A DNA stretch of 8,759 nucleotides from Actinomycetales bacterium (GCA_030149025.1 JASBSH010000216.1:1-8759), one strand, 5' to 3'. Numbered from the stretch's first letter, positions 1-7,614 are shown. Numbers and translations: made by a program. The notes: generated by a model from the letters alone, not told the origin.

Positions 1-562
1 GAGGCGCAGCAGGCCTGGGGGACGCCGGATGCTCGGGTGCCGGCTGCTCGGACGCCGGCTGCTCGGGTGCCGGAGCCGGACCGGAGCGGGCCGGAGCTGC
101 GGCCGGCCTCGCGGGACCTGGCACCGGGCCTGCCGGCTGCGCGCCGGGGCTCGGTGCCGTCGGCTGACCCGTCGGGCCCGCCGGGCTGGCCGGCTGAGCA
201 GCCGGACCAGGGGTCGGCCCGGTGCCCGGCCGAGTGGTGGGCTCGGTGAACGAGGGCGTGACAGCTGCGGTGCCGTCGGCGCTCTCGGTCGCCGGCGCCG
301 GCTGCTCGGCCGCCTTCTTCGTCGTCTTCTTGGCCGCCGCCTTCGTGGTGGCTGCCTTGCCGTCAGCCCTGCCGTCAGCAGCGCCGCCCGTCTTGGCGGG
401 AGCCGCGGCGGCGAACGCGTCTTTCAGCTTGCGGACGACGGGCGCTTCGATGGTCGACGATGCCGACCGGACGAACTCGCCCAACTCCTCGAGCTTGGCC
501 ATGGCGACCTTGCTCGTGATTCCAAGCTCTTTGGCGAGCTCGTAGACCCGGACCTTGGCCAC
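1..562 (-). CDS. infB: Translation initiation factor IF-2, N-terminal part (cut by window edge)
   Basis: IF-2 is the GTPase that delivers initiator fMet-tRNA to the 30S subunit and promotes subunit joining. The window holds only the first 187 codons. Residues 1-50 begin MAKVRVYELAKELGITSKV and form the IF2_N domain, with the typical segment SSTIEAPVVRKLKDAF at residues 35-50. A Lys/Ala stretch (AAAKKTTKKAAEQPAPA) and a long Pro/Ala/Gly/Gln-rich low-complexity linker follow, as in actinobacterial IF2. The G domain lies beyond the left edge. The start is GTG at 562, preceded by AGGAGAG with 2 nt between, and the conserved MAKVRVYEL leaves no other choice. It is the last gene of the rimP-nusA-ylxR-infB operon visible here, 177 bp downstream of ylxR. 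That gap is filled by tiny overlapping ORFs (608-743) and a hairpin next to the ribosome binding site, so translation is probably controlled there (inference). Confidence 0.96.
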   Translation of the reverse strand, partial: MAKVRVYELAKELGITSKVAMAKLEELGEFVRSASSTIEAPVVRKLKDAFAAAAPAKTGGAADGRADGKAATTKAAAKKTTKKAAEQPAPATESADGTAAVTPSFTEPTTRPGTGPTPGPAAQPASPAGPTGQPTAPSPGAQPAGPVPGPARPAAAPARSGPAPAPEQPASEQPAPEHPASPRPAAP

Positions 563-564
563 AT

Positions 565-595
565 CTCTCCTGTCTCGGTCCGGGCCCTGGAGACA
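565..595 (-). promoter_or_regulatory. infB Shine-Dalgarno with adjoining hairpin
   Basis: In the infB mRNA sense, TGTCTC (595-590) pairs perfectly with GAGACA (576-571), enclosing a 13-nt GC-rich loop that itself contains GGGCCC. The 3' arm runs directly into AGGAGAG (571-565), the infB ribosome binding site, sharing one A. Folding would place the Shine-Dalgarno at the foot of a helix, so ribosome access could be modulated. The pairing is seen in the sequence; the regulatory role is inference. Confidence 0.4.
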
Positions 596-607
596 GGCGC
601 GGACCGT

Positions 608-628
608 CTAGTGGTGGGGGGTGCTCAT
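608..628 (-). other. Mini-ORF 3 of the infB leader (MSTPHH)
   Basis: ATG AGC ACC, then Pro and two His codons and TAG: a six-codon reading frame. Its ATG overlaps the TGA of the preceding mini-ORF as ATGA (628-625). Its stop lies 45 nt before the infB GTG. It is the last member of a chain of overlapping ORFs running from the ylxR stop, and would leave a terminating ribosome just upstream of the infB hairpin and ribosome binding site. No function is known to me. Confidence 0.4.
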
Positions 629-642
629 CGCTGGGAGCTCAT
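625..642 (-). other. Mini-ORF 2 of the infB leader (MSSQR)
   Basis: ATGAGCTCCCAGCGATGA reads Met-Ser-Ser-Gln-Arg-stop. It is linked by ATGA overlaps to the ORF before it (642-639) and the ORF after it (628-625). There is no Shine-Dalgarno of its own, so it would be reached by termination-reinitiation of a ribosome leaving the upstream ORF (inference). Its motif, an ATGAGC start and a CGATGA end, parallels the ends of its neighbours. Confidence 0.4.
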
Positions 643-743
643 CGGGTACCCATCTGATGCTGACCCGCTTCCGTTCTCGACGGTGTTCTGGACATCACGG
701 TGTTCCAAACATCTGCCACCGACGAACTGCCGGCGGCACTCAC
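639..743 (-). CDS. Possible 34-aa leader peptide between ylxR and infB
   Basis: A GTG-started frame of 34 codons reads MSAAGSSSVADVWNTVMSRT in its first 20 residues and ends in QMGTR. Its GTG (743-741) overlaps the ylxR TGA as GTGA, so the ribosome finishing ylxR could restart here. Its TGA overlaps the ATG of the MSSQR mini-ORF as ATGA. Internal in-frame ATGs at 695 and 653 are alternative starts; the latter would give only MGTR. The peptide is Ser/Ala-rich, has no recognisable domain and resembles no family I know. Nine-base direct repeats (ACGGTGTTC on the + strand at 680-688 and 697-705) lie inside it. The frame is clearly open; whether it is translated is uncertain. Confidence 0.35.
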   Translation of the reverse strand: MSAAGSSSVADVWNTVMSRTPSRTEAGQHQMGTR

Positions 744-1036
744 GACGCCTGCTCGAGGTGCTCGCGGATCGGCCGCACGTCCACCGCACCCTGCACCCGC
801 AGGGCCCGGCCGAACGCCCGGCGTCGAACCGCAAGGTCGAGGCACCCGAGGTCGCGGTGCAGCCAGGCACCACGGCCGGGGAGCCGACGACGAGGGTCCG
901 GGACCAGTACCGCGACACCCGCGTCCGTGACGTCGAAGTCGACGTCCGGACCCGACGCGGCGTCGGCCCGGGCCACCACCACTCGCAGCAGCCGTGACCA
1001 GTCGGAACGTTGCCGGCATCCCACGCATGTCCTCAC
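740..1036 (-). CDS. ylxR: YlxR/RnpM family nucleic-acid-binding protein
   Basis: This small protein of the nusA-infB operon belongs to the YlxR family (DUF448). The Bacillus subtilis member, renamed RnpM, binds the RNase P RNA and modulates its activity. The predicted product is 98 aa, normal for the family. It opens with MRTCVGCRQR (C4, C7), carries the signature RRRLPGRGAWLH at 49-60 with C65 just after, and has the basic segment VRRRAFGRALR at 70-80. The start is GTG at 1036, chosen because the RTCVGC motif follows at once and no ATG, GTG or TTG lies upstream in frame before nusA. It has no good Shine-Dalgarno, so it may depend on readthrough of ribosomes from nusA, 43 bp upstream. Its TGA overlaps the GTG of the 34-aa leader ORF. 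Confidence 0.92.
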   Translation of the reverse strand: MRTCVGCRQRSDWSRLLRVVVARADAASGPDVDFDVTDAGVAVLVPDPRRRLPGRGAWLHRDLGCLDLAVRRRAFGRALRVQGAVDVRPIREHLEQAS

Positions 1037-1079
1037 GGCAGGCGGAAGGGGCCGGCTCGCCCGGTCGGTCGTAGTCAGT

Positions 1080-2114
1080 CTAGCGTCCCGGACGGGCGTC
1101 GATGTTCCCGGCGGCGCCCGAGTCGTGGCCCGGATCCGCGGCGGACCCGGCCGCGGTGTCGGGCCTGATGTCGATGCGCCAGCCGGTGAGCTTGGCCGCC
1201 AGCCGGGCGTTCTGCCCCTCCTTGCCGATGGCCAGGGACAGCTGGTAGTCGGGGACGACGACCCGCGCGGCCCGGGCAACCCGGTCCACCACCTCGACGC
1301 TGGACACCCGTGCCGGGGACAGCGCCTGGGCGATGAAGGCTGCCGGGTCGTCGACGTAGTCGACGATGTCGATCTTCTCGCCGGCGAGCTCGGTCATGAC
1401 GGCGCGGACGCGCTGTCCCATGGGGCCGATGCAGGCGCCCTTGGCGTTCACGCCGGGTTTCGTCGAGCGCACGGCGACCTTGGTCCGGTGCCCCGCCTCA
1501 CGTGCGAGCGCCACGATCTCGACCGTGCCGTCGGCGACCTCCGGGACCTCCAGGGCGAACAGCTTGCGCACCAGGTTGGGGTGGGTGCGGGACAGGGTGA
1601 TGGACGGCCCCTTGAGCCCGCGCCGGACGCCGACGACGTAGGCGCGAAGGCGGGTGCCGTGGTCATACCGCTCCCCCGGGACCTGCTCCTGCGGTGGCAG
1701 CACCGCCTCCACCGAGCCGAGGTCGACGTGGACCATCCGCCGGTCGGGTCCCTGCTGCACCACGCCGGAGACGATGTCGCCCTCCCGGCCGCGGAACTCA
1801 CCGAGCACCTGCTCGTCCTCGACGTCGCGCAGTCGCTGCAGGATGACCTGCTTGGCGGTGGTGGCCGCGATGCGCCCGAAGCCCGACGGGGTGTCGTCCC
1901 ACTCCCGCAGGACCTCGCCCTCGTCGTTCGTCTCCGCTGCGTAGACCGTCACGTGCCCGGACTTGCGGTCCAGCTCCACGCGGGCGCGCGGCTGTGCGCC
2001 CTCGGTGCGCTGGTAGGCGACCAGCAGCGCCGCCTCGATGGCCTGCACCAGCACCTCGAACGGGACGTCCTTCTCCCGCTCGAGCATCCGGAGCGCGGTG
2101 AGGTCGATGTCCAC
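1080..2114 (-). CDS. nusA: Transcription termination/antitermination factor NusA
   Basis: NusA binds RNA polymerase and nascent RNA, and controls pausing, intrinsic termination and rRNA antitermination. The product is 344 aa, the usual actinobacterial length, which lacks the C-terminal acidic repeats of enterobacteria. Domains: N-terminal RNAP-binding domain (about 1-105, starting MDIDLTALRMLEREK), S1 domain (about 108-175), KH1 (about 180-260, with GACIGPMGQRVRAV at 227-239) and KH2 (about 275-320, with LAIGKEGQNARLAAKLTGW at 294-312). A short Gly/Ala/Asp tail follows. The start is GTG at 2114, only 1 bp after the rimP stop. A perfect AGGAGG (2126-2121) sits 6 nt upstream, inside the end of rimP. 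The tight spacing points to translational coupling with rimP. Confidence 0.97.
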   Translation of the reverse strand: MDIDLTALRMLEREKDVPFEVLVQAIEAALLVAYQRTEGAQPRARVELDRKSGHVTVYAAETNDEGEVLREWDDTPSGFGRIAATTAKQVILQRLRDVEDEQVLGEFRGREGDIVSGVVQQGPDRRMVHVDLGSVEAVLPPQEQVPGERYDHGTRLRAYVVGVRRGLKGPSITLSRTHPNLVRKLFALEVPEVADGTVEIVALAREAGHRTKVAVRSTKPGVNAKGACIGPMGQRVRAVMTELAGEKIDIVDYVDDPAAFIAQALSPARVSSVEVVDRVARAARVVVPDYQLSLAIGKEGQNARLAAKLTGWRIDIRPDTAAGSAADPGHDSGAAGNIDARPGR

Positions 2115-2115
2115 G

Positions 2116-2616
2116 TCAGGCCTCCTGCTCGTCCGGTCGGTTGAACTCCACCTCGACACGGCCGCGGCCGAGCCGGTCCCAGCCCAGCAGGCGGCCGGCA
2201 CCGTCGGTGTCCATCAGCACGCCGTCGTCGTCGACCGAGCGGACCCTGCCGGTGATCTCGGTTGCCGGCTCGTCACCGCCGGCTGTCACCGCCACCGTCA
2301 CCAGCCGACCGCGGGCGCGCGACCAGTGACGGCGCTGTGTGAGCGGCCGGTCCACCCCCGGGGAGGTCACCTCGAGCACGTAGGGGGACTCACCGAGCGC
2401 GTCGCTGGCGTCGAGCGCCTCCGCCACGACCCGGGACACCTCCGCGACGGCGTCCAGGTCGACTGCGCCGGTGGCGTCGTCCGGCAGGTCGACCACGACC
2501 CGCACGACCCGCCTGCGCCCGGCCGGGGTGACTGCGACGTCCTCGAGCACCAGGCCGGCGTCCGTGACGACGGGGGCCAGCAGGTCGCTGAGACGTTCCG
2601 ACACGGGCGGAGCCAC
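2116..2616 (-). CDS. rimP: Ribosome maturation factor RimP
   Basis: RimP assists late assembly of the 30S subunit. The product is 166 aa, within the usual range of 150-200. The family signature SPYVLEVTSPGVDRPLT lies at 77-93, closing the N-terminal alpha/beta domain. The C-terminal Sm-like domain follows, with GRLVTV at 103-108 and a VRSVDDDGVLMD strand region at 125-136. An acidic tail (NRPDEQEA) ends the protein. The start is GTG at 2616, with AGGAGG at 2627-2622 and a 5-nt spacer. A longer frame continues upstream but has no family similarity. It is the first gene of the rimP-nusA-ylxR-infB operon, divergent from the DUF4439 gene across a 205-bp intergenic region that should hold the operon promoter. 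Confidence 0.95.
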   Translation of the reverse strand: MAPPVSERLSDLLAPVVTDAGLVLEDVAVTPAGRRRVVRVVVDLPDDATGAVDLDAVAEVSRVVAEALDASDALGESPYVLEVTSPGVDRPLTQRRHWSRARGRLVTVAVTAGGDEPATEITGRVRSVDDDGVLMDTDGAGRLLGWDRLGRGRVEVEFNRPDEQEA

Positions 2617-2670
2617 GGTGTCCTCCTGACGACTTGGCGTGCCTACTCGGCTGTGCTGTTGTCTGACCGA

Positions 2671-2706
2671 CGTTGCACTGGTTCGTTCGCTGCACTGATC
2701 GGTTCG
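2671..2706. repeat. Imperfect direct repeat in the rimP upstream region
   Basis: CGTTGCACTGGTTCG (2671-2685) is repeated as CGCTGCACTGATCGGTTCG (2688-2706), with TGCACTG and GGTTCG shared. The two start 17 bp apart. They lie between the candidate rimP -10 (2717-2722) and the rimP start, so they would be in the rimP 5' leader or act as an operator. They are short enough to be chance. Confidence 0.3.
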
Positions 2707-2716
2707 CTGTGCGGCA

Positions 2717-2722
2717 ACCTTA
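2717..2722 (-). promoter_or_regulatory. Candidate -10 element for the rimP operon
   Basis: TAAGGT on the minus strand, in the context GGATAAGGTTG, fits the TAnnnT pattern of actinobacterial housekeeping -10 boxes. It would give a 5' leader of roughly 90 nt before rimP. I see no convincing -35 hexamer at 16-19 bp, so this is only a candidate. Confidence 0.35.
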
Positions 2723-2808
2723 TCCAGTCCCCGGTGCCCCGAATGCCGTCGAGTCGCATCGAGCCGGATGCAGCGGAAGCGGTAACCGAGCACTCGCACC
2801 CGCCGTGA

Positions 2809-2814
2809 CAGGAT
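2809..2814 (+). promoter_or_regulatory. Candidate extended -10 (leaderless) for the DUF4439 gene
   Basis: TGA-CAGGAT ends 7 nt before the ATG at 2822. CAGGAT matches the -10 pattern except for its first base and carries the TGN extension. The same decamer GTGACAGGAT (2805-2814) occurs at 6562-6571 before the GNAT gene at nearly the same distance from its start. The AGGA inside it could instead be a Shine-Dalgarno with an 8-nt spacer; the sequence alone does not decide. Confidence 0.35.
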
Positions 2815-2821
2815 CGCCACC

Positions 2822-3928
2822 ATGGATCTGTCGCGGCGTGCCGTGCTGCGCCGGGCCGCCGTTGGCACCGGAGCCCTGCTCGGGGCCGGCGTGCTCAGCG
2901 GCTGCGGGCTGGACGTTCGCGACATCAGGTGGGACGACGACACGCCGGTCGCGACTCCGACCGCCGGTCCCGACGAGCTCGCCAGACGACGGGCGGCGGC
3001 CACGGCGCAGTCGCTGCTCGTCGCGTGCGCCACGGCAGCAACCGCCCGACCGGACCTGCAGGTGCTGCTCACCGACCTTCGCACGCAGCACTCCCAGCAC
3101 CTGGTGGCCCTGGGGGTCAAGCCGCAGCAGACGCCGCAGCCTTCCGCCTCAGCGACGCCCACCGGGTCGCCCGCGCCGGTCAGCCCCGGCACGTCGGCGA
3201 CCCCTGGCTCGGACCCGGTCGGCGAGCTGGTGGCCCGGCACACCGCCGGTGCGTCCGAGGCGATGACCGACACCGGGACGACGTCAGGTGCGCTCGCGGT
3301 TCTGCTCGCCCAGGTGGCCGCGGCCCGCGCCGTCCAGGCCCGGCAGATCGCCGCGGCCCTGCGCGCCCCGGTCCCGCCGGACCCCGCGCCAACGACCGCG
3401 CCGGCTCCGGCCGCGACCAGTGCTGCCGCCCCCGCTGTGGGGCAGAGGGGCGCCGATCCGTCGGGAACCGGCGCGTCGTCGTCCCCGCAGGACTCGTCCG
3501 CGACCGCGCCGGCCCCGGGCGACCAGGAGCGGGCGGCGTTGGCGGAGGCGATCGACGGTGAGCACGCGGCCGTGTACGGCTACGGGGTGCTGGCGACGAG
3601 GCTCCGGGGCGCCGAGCGCGGCCGGGCCCTGGCCGACCTGGCCACCCACCGGCGAATCGCCGACCAGCTGACCGGCCTGTTCGAGTCCTCCGGCGGGAAG
3701 CCTCCGGCAGCGGCACCGGCGTACCGGCTGCCCGGCCCGGTGACGAACGCGGTGCAGGCAAGGGCGACCGCGGCGCGCCTGGAGTCCGCGCTGGCGGTGA
3801 CCGACGCGGCGCTCGTCGGCAACACCAGCGGGGAGCTCCGGGCGGTCGCGGTCGACCTCGTGCTGCAACGGGCGCTGGCTGCGTACTCCTGGGGAGCGGC
3901 GCCGACGGCGTTCCCGGGACGCGCCTGA
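2822..3928 (+). CDS. Predicted lipoprotein with ferritin-like DUF4439 domain
   Basis: The product is a 368-aa exported protein of unknown function. Residues 1-28 form a signal with a twin-arginine-like head (SRRAVLRRAA) and a lipobox LSGC, so C28 should be lipidated on the outer face of the membrane. Residues 51-99 and 133-181 are Ala-rich helices, separated by a Pro/Ser/Thr linker at 101-130, and could form a first, degenerate helical bundle. A long Pro/Ala/Ser linker (182-232) leads to the C-terminal DUF4439 ferritin-like domain (about 235-360), with EAIDGEHAAVYGYGVLATRL at 242-261 and a later helix with ATHRRIADQL at 274-283. E247, H248 and H276 are possible metal-ligand positions, but a full di-iron set is not evident. 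DUF4439 genes are known neighbours of rimP in Actinomycetota. It ends 8 bp from the convergent TSUP gene. Confidence 0.85.
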   Translation: MDLSRRAVLRRAAVGTGALLGAGVLSGCGLDVRDIRWDDDTPVATPTAGPDELARRRAAATAQSLLVACATAATARPDLQVLLTDLRTQHSQHLVALGVKPQQTPQPSASATPTGSPAPVSPGTSATPGSDPVGELVARHTAGASEAMTDTGTTSGALAVLLAQVAAARAVQARQIAAALRAPVPPDPAPTTAPAPAATSAAAPAVGQRGADPSGTGASSSPQDSSATAPAPGDQERAALAEAIDGEHAAVYGYGVLATRLRGAERGRALADLATHRRIADQLTGLFESSGGKPPAAAPAYRLPGPVTNAVQARATAARLESALAVTDAALVGNTSGELRAVAVDLVLQRALAAYSWGAAPTAFPGRA

Positions 3929-3936
3929 CCGGGGGC

Positions 3937-4734
3937 TCAGTCACCGGTAAACACGTCGCCGGTGACCACCTGGTAGCCGAGACGCAGCACGAGCGCGGTC
4001 ACGACGACGAGGAAGACCGCGCGCACGAAGCCGCTGCCCTTGGCCACGGCCGTGCGGGCGCCGATGTACCCCCCGAGCAGGTTGGCGCCGCCCATGGCGA
4101 GCCCGAGACCCCACAGCGGCGCACCGTGCGGGATGAAGACCGCGAGCGCCCCGAGATTGGTGGCGAAGTTGACGATCTTCGCCTTGGCGCTCGCCTCGAG
4201 GAACGCGTACCCCAGCAGCCCGACGAGGGTGAACACGAGGAAGCTGCCCGTGCCCGGGCCGAGGATGCCGTCGTAGAAGCCGATGGCCAGCCCGGCTCCC
4301 CCGGCCGCGACCAGGTGCCGGTGCCCGTGCCAGCGCAAGGCGGTGGCCTCACCGAGGGCCGGGCGCAGCAGCGTGTAGACGAGGACGATGAGCAGGGCGA
4401 CCACGATCACCGGCCGGAACACGGCCGCCGGCAGCAGGGACGCCGACAGGGCGCCCGCGGCGGCGCCCCCGCCGGCGAGGACGGCCATGGGGACGGCGGT
4501 GCGCAGGTCCGGTCTCACCCTGCGGTAGTAGGTCACCGAGCTCGTGGCGGTCCCGCAGATGCTGCCCACCTTGTTGGTCGCCAGCGCCTGGATGGGCGTG
4601 ATGCCGGGCACGAGCAGCAGGGCGGGGAGCTGGATCAGTCCCCCGCCGCCGACGACGGCGTCGACCCAGCCGGCGAGCAAACCGGCAAGCACCAGCAGCG
4701 CGATGGTGGTCGCGCCGAGTTCGAGCAGCCGCAC
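3937..4734 (-). CDS. TSUP (TauE/SafE) family membrane transporter
   Basis: A 265-aa integral membrane protein of the TSUP family (formerly DUF81), whose members move sulfite, sulfoacetate and other small sulfur or organic anions. The substrate here cannot be told. The two family half-repeats are visible. The first has WVDAVVGGGGLIQLPALLL at 23-41 and ALATNKVGSICGTATS at 50-65. The second has GFYDGILGPGTGSFLVFTL at 152-170 and AKIVNFATNLGALAVF at 185-200. About eight hydrophobic segments span the protein. The start is GTG at 4734, 4 bp after the proS stop with only a weak Shine-Dalgarno, so it is probably co-transcribed and coupled to proS. The pairing with proS suggests no functional link to tRNA charging. 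Confidence 0.88.
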   Translation of the reverse strand: MRLLELGATTIALLVLAGLLAGWVDAVVGGGGLIQLPALLLVPGITPIQALATNKVGSICGTATSSVTYYRRVRPDLRTAVPMAVLAGGGAAAGALSASLLPAAVFRPVIVVALLIVLVYTLLRPALGEATALRWHGHRHLVAAGGAGLAIGFYDGILGPGTGSFLVFTLVGLLGYAFLEASAKAKIVNFATNLGALAVFIPHGAPLWGLGLAMGGANLLGGYIGARTAVAKGSGFVRAVFLVVVTALVLRLGYQVVTGDVFTGD

Positions 4735-4738
4735 GCGC

Positions 4739-6505
<1,767 letters not shown>

Positions 6506-6512
6506 GCGGACG

Positions 6513-6518
6513 AGAGTA
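6513..6518 (-). promoter_or_regulatory. Candidate -10 for a leaderless proS transcript
   Basis: TACTCT on the minus strand fits TAnnnT and ends 7 nt before the proS ATG at 6505. Transcription would therefore begin at or next to the start codon. GGGACA, 19 bp further upstream, is a partial -35 match. The absence of a Shine-Dalgarno before proS supports a leaderless start. The element lies in the 72-bp gap shared with the divergent GNAT gene. Confidence 0.4.
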
Positions 6519-6565
6519 GCCACGCGTCCCGAAGCGCTGTCCCGCGGTCCGGGAGCACCCGGTGA

Positions 6566-6571
6566 CAGGAT
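6566..6571 (+). promoter_or_regulatory. Candidate extended -10 (leaderless) for the GNAT gene
   Basis: TGA-CAGGAT ends 6 nt before the GTG at 6578. The surrounding CAGGAT-GACCCC-GTGCTGCG closely matches TAGGCT-CACCCC-GTGCTCCG in front of the chimeric ORF at 8274-8255 (minus strand). An AGGA Shine-Dalgarno with a 7-nt spacer is the alternative reading. Confidence 0.35.
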
Positions 6572-6577
6572 GACCCC

Positions 6578-7429
6578 GTGCTGCGCTCGCCGGTCCGGGT
6601 CCTTGACGACGGGGACGCCGATGAGCTGTTGGCCCTGTGCAACCGCGACGCCGTCACGAACGTGTTCGTCGCCGGCAGGGTCGCCCAGGTGGGGCTGAAC
6701 CCGCGGCGGCTGGGCGGTCAGGTCTGGGGCTACTACCAGCGCGGGAGGCTGGTGTCCGCCTGCTGGTCCGGTGCCAACCTCGTGCCCATCGAGGTGGTGC
6801 CGGAGGCGGTGGAGCCGCTGGCGGGACGGGCCCGGCGACACGGACGCCGCTGCTCCTCGATCGTCGGCCGCGCCGACTCGGTCCTGGCCCTGTGGGAGCG
6901 GCTGGAGCCGTACTGGGGCAAGGCCCGGGAGGTCCGGGCGAACCAGCCGCTGATGATGATCGACCACGACCCGGCGGTGCCGCCGGACCCGTTGGTGCGC
7001 AGGACGACGCGCGCGGACTTCGAGGTGCTGGTGCCCGCCTGCATCGCCATGTTCACGGAGGAGGTCGGGTACTCCCCTGTCGCGGGCGACGGGGGAGCGA
7101 TGTACCGCCAGAGGGTCGCCGAGCTGGTGGACAGCGGCAGGTCCTACGCACGGATCGACGACGAGGGTGGCGTCCGGCGGGTGGTCTTCAAGGCGGAACT
7201 GGGGGCCGTGAGCGACCGTGTGGTGCAGGTGCAGGGCGTGTGGGTGGACCCCGCTCTGCGCGGCAAGGGGCTCGCCGCACGCGGGATGGCGAGCGTCGTC
7301 CGGTTGGCCAGGGCCGAGCGCCCCGTGACCGTGAGCCTGTACGTGAACGACTTCAACCACCGAGCGGTGGCTGCCTACCGGCGGGCGGGGTTCCGCACCG
7401 TCGGCACGTTCGCGACGGTCCTGTTCTAG
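6578..7429 (+). CDS. DUF4081 domain-containing GNAT family N-acetyltransferase
   Basis: A 283-aa protein with an N-terminal DUF4081 domain (about 1-125) and a C-terminal GNAT domain (about 140-280) that would use acetyl-CoA; the acceptor substrate is unknown. DUF4081 features include NRDAVTNVFVAGRV at 22-35, LGGQVWGYY at 45-53, SGANLVPI at 64-71 and RCSSIVG at 91-97. The GNAT acetyl-CoA loop is DPALRGKGLAARGM at 224-237, preceded by the strand VVQVQGVWV. The second signature is NDFNHRAVAAYRRAGFRTVG at 257-276. The start is GTG at 6578. Its start region resembles that of the chimeric ORF at 8262. In Mycobacterium tuberculosis the homologous gene lies just downstream of ispG on the same strand. 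Here it faces the other way, divergent from proS and convergent with the ispG side. Confidence 0.9.
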   Translation: MLRSPVRVLDDGDADELLALCNRDAVTNVFVAGRVAQVGLNPRRLGGQVWGYYQRGRLVSACWSGANLVPIEVVPEAVEPLAGRARRHGRRCSSIVGRADSVLALWERLEPYWGKAREVRANQPLMMIDHDPAVPPDPLVRRTTRADFEVLVPACIAMFTEEVGYSPVAGDGGAMYRQRVAELVDSGRSYARIDDEGGVRRVVFKAELGAVSDRVVQVQGVWVDPALRGKGLAARGMASVVRLARAERPVTVSLYVNDFNHRAVAAYRRAGFRTVGTFATVLF

Positions 7430-7449
7430 CGCGATGACCCAACCCGGCG

Positions 7450-7608
7450 GTGATCATGGGTCCCGCCACCCAGCCAGCCCCCACCAAGTGCGTGATCATG
7501 GAATCCCGCCACCCGGCCAGCCCCCACCAAGCGCGTGATCATGGGATCCCGCCACCTCGCGGGCCCCCGCACCACGCGCGTGATCATGGGAGCCCGCCAC
7601 CTCGCGGG
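7450..7608. repeat. Four-copy intergenic tandem repeat with TGATCA core
   Basis: GTGATCATGG starts at 7450, 7492, 7535 and 7580, giving periods of 42, 43 and 45 bp, close to four helical turns. Each copy continues with a CCCGCCAC block. Copies 1 and 2 share GCCAGCCCCCACCAAG afterwards. Copies 3 and 4 instead carry CCACCTCGCGGG, so the array has two subtypes. Copies 3 and 4 can each form a 5-bp hairpin, CCCGC/GCGGG (7548-7563 and 7593-7608). The array fills the 185-bp gap between the convergent GNAT gene and chimeric ispG ORF, ending 6 bp from the latter's stop. No T-tract is present, so it is not a standard terminator. It could be a protein-binding array or a dispersed intergenic repeat family. 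Confidence 0.85.
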
Positions 7609-7614
7609 TGACCG

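Noticed and set aside
563..739. tRNA or structured RNA gene in the ylxR-infB gap
   Set aside because: No cloverleaf or tRNA consensus is visible; the content is better explained by the overlapping mini-ORFs and one short hairpin.
29..997. 322-codon plus-strand frame opposite the infB N-terminus
   Set aside because: It is Arg/Gly-rich shadow coding of the Ala/Pro-rich IF2 linker; the minus strand gives a textbook IF2_N domain.
621..2144. Long 507-codon plus-strand open frame across ylxR and nusA
   Set aside because: It is antisense to two well-recognised genes, has Asp/Gly/Arg-rich composition typical of the reverse frame of GC-rich genes, and shows no domain.
3929..3936. Bidirectional terminator between the convergent DUF4439 and TSUP genes
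   Set aside because: Only 8 bp separate the stop codons and no stem-loop with a T-tract is visible.
6506..7360. N-terminal extension of proS to an 873-codon frame
   Set aside because: The extra part is antisense to the GNAT gene, has no similarity to ProS, and the family N-terminus (LRMSSLFLRTLRED) begins at the chosen start.
7450..7608. CRISPR array
   Set aside because: The regularly spaced units are similar along nearly their whole length, with no unique spacers, only four copies, a short conserved core and no cas genes.
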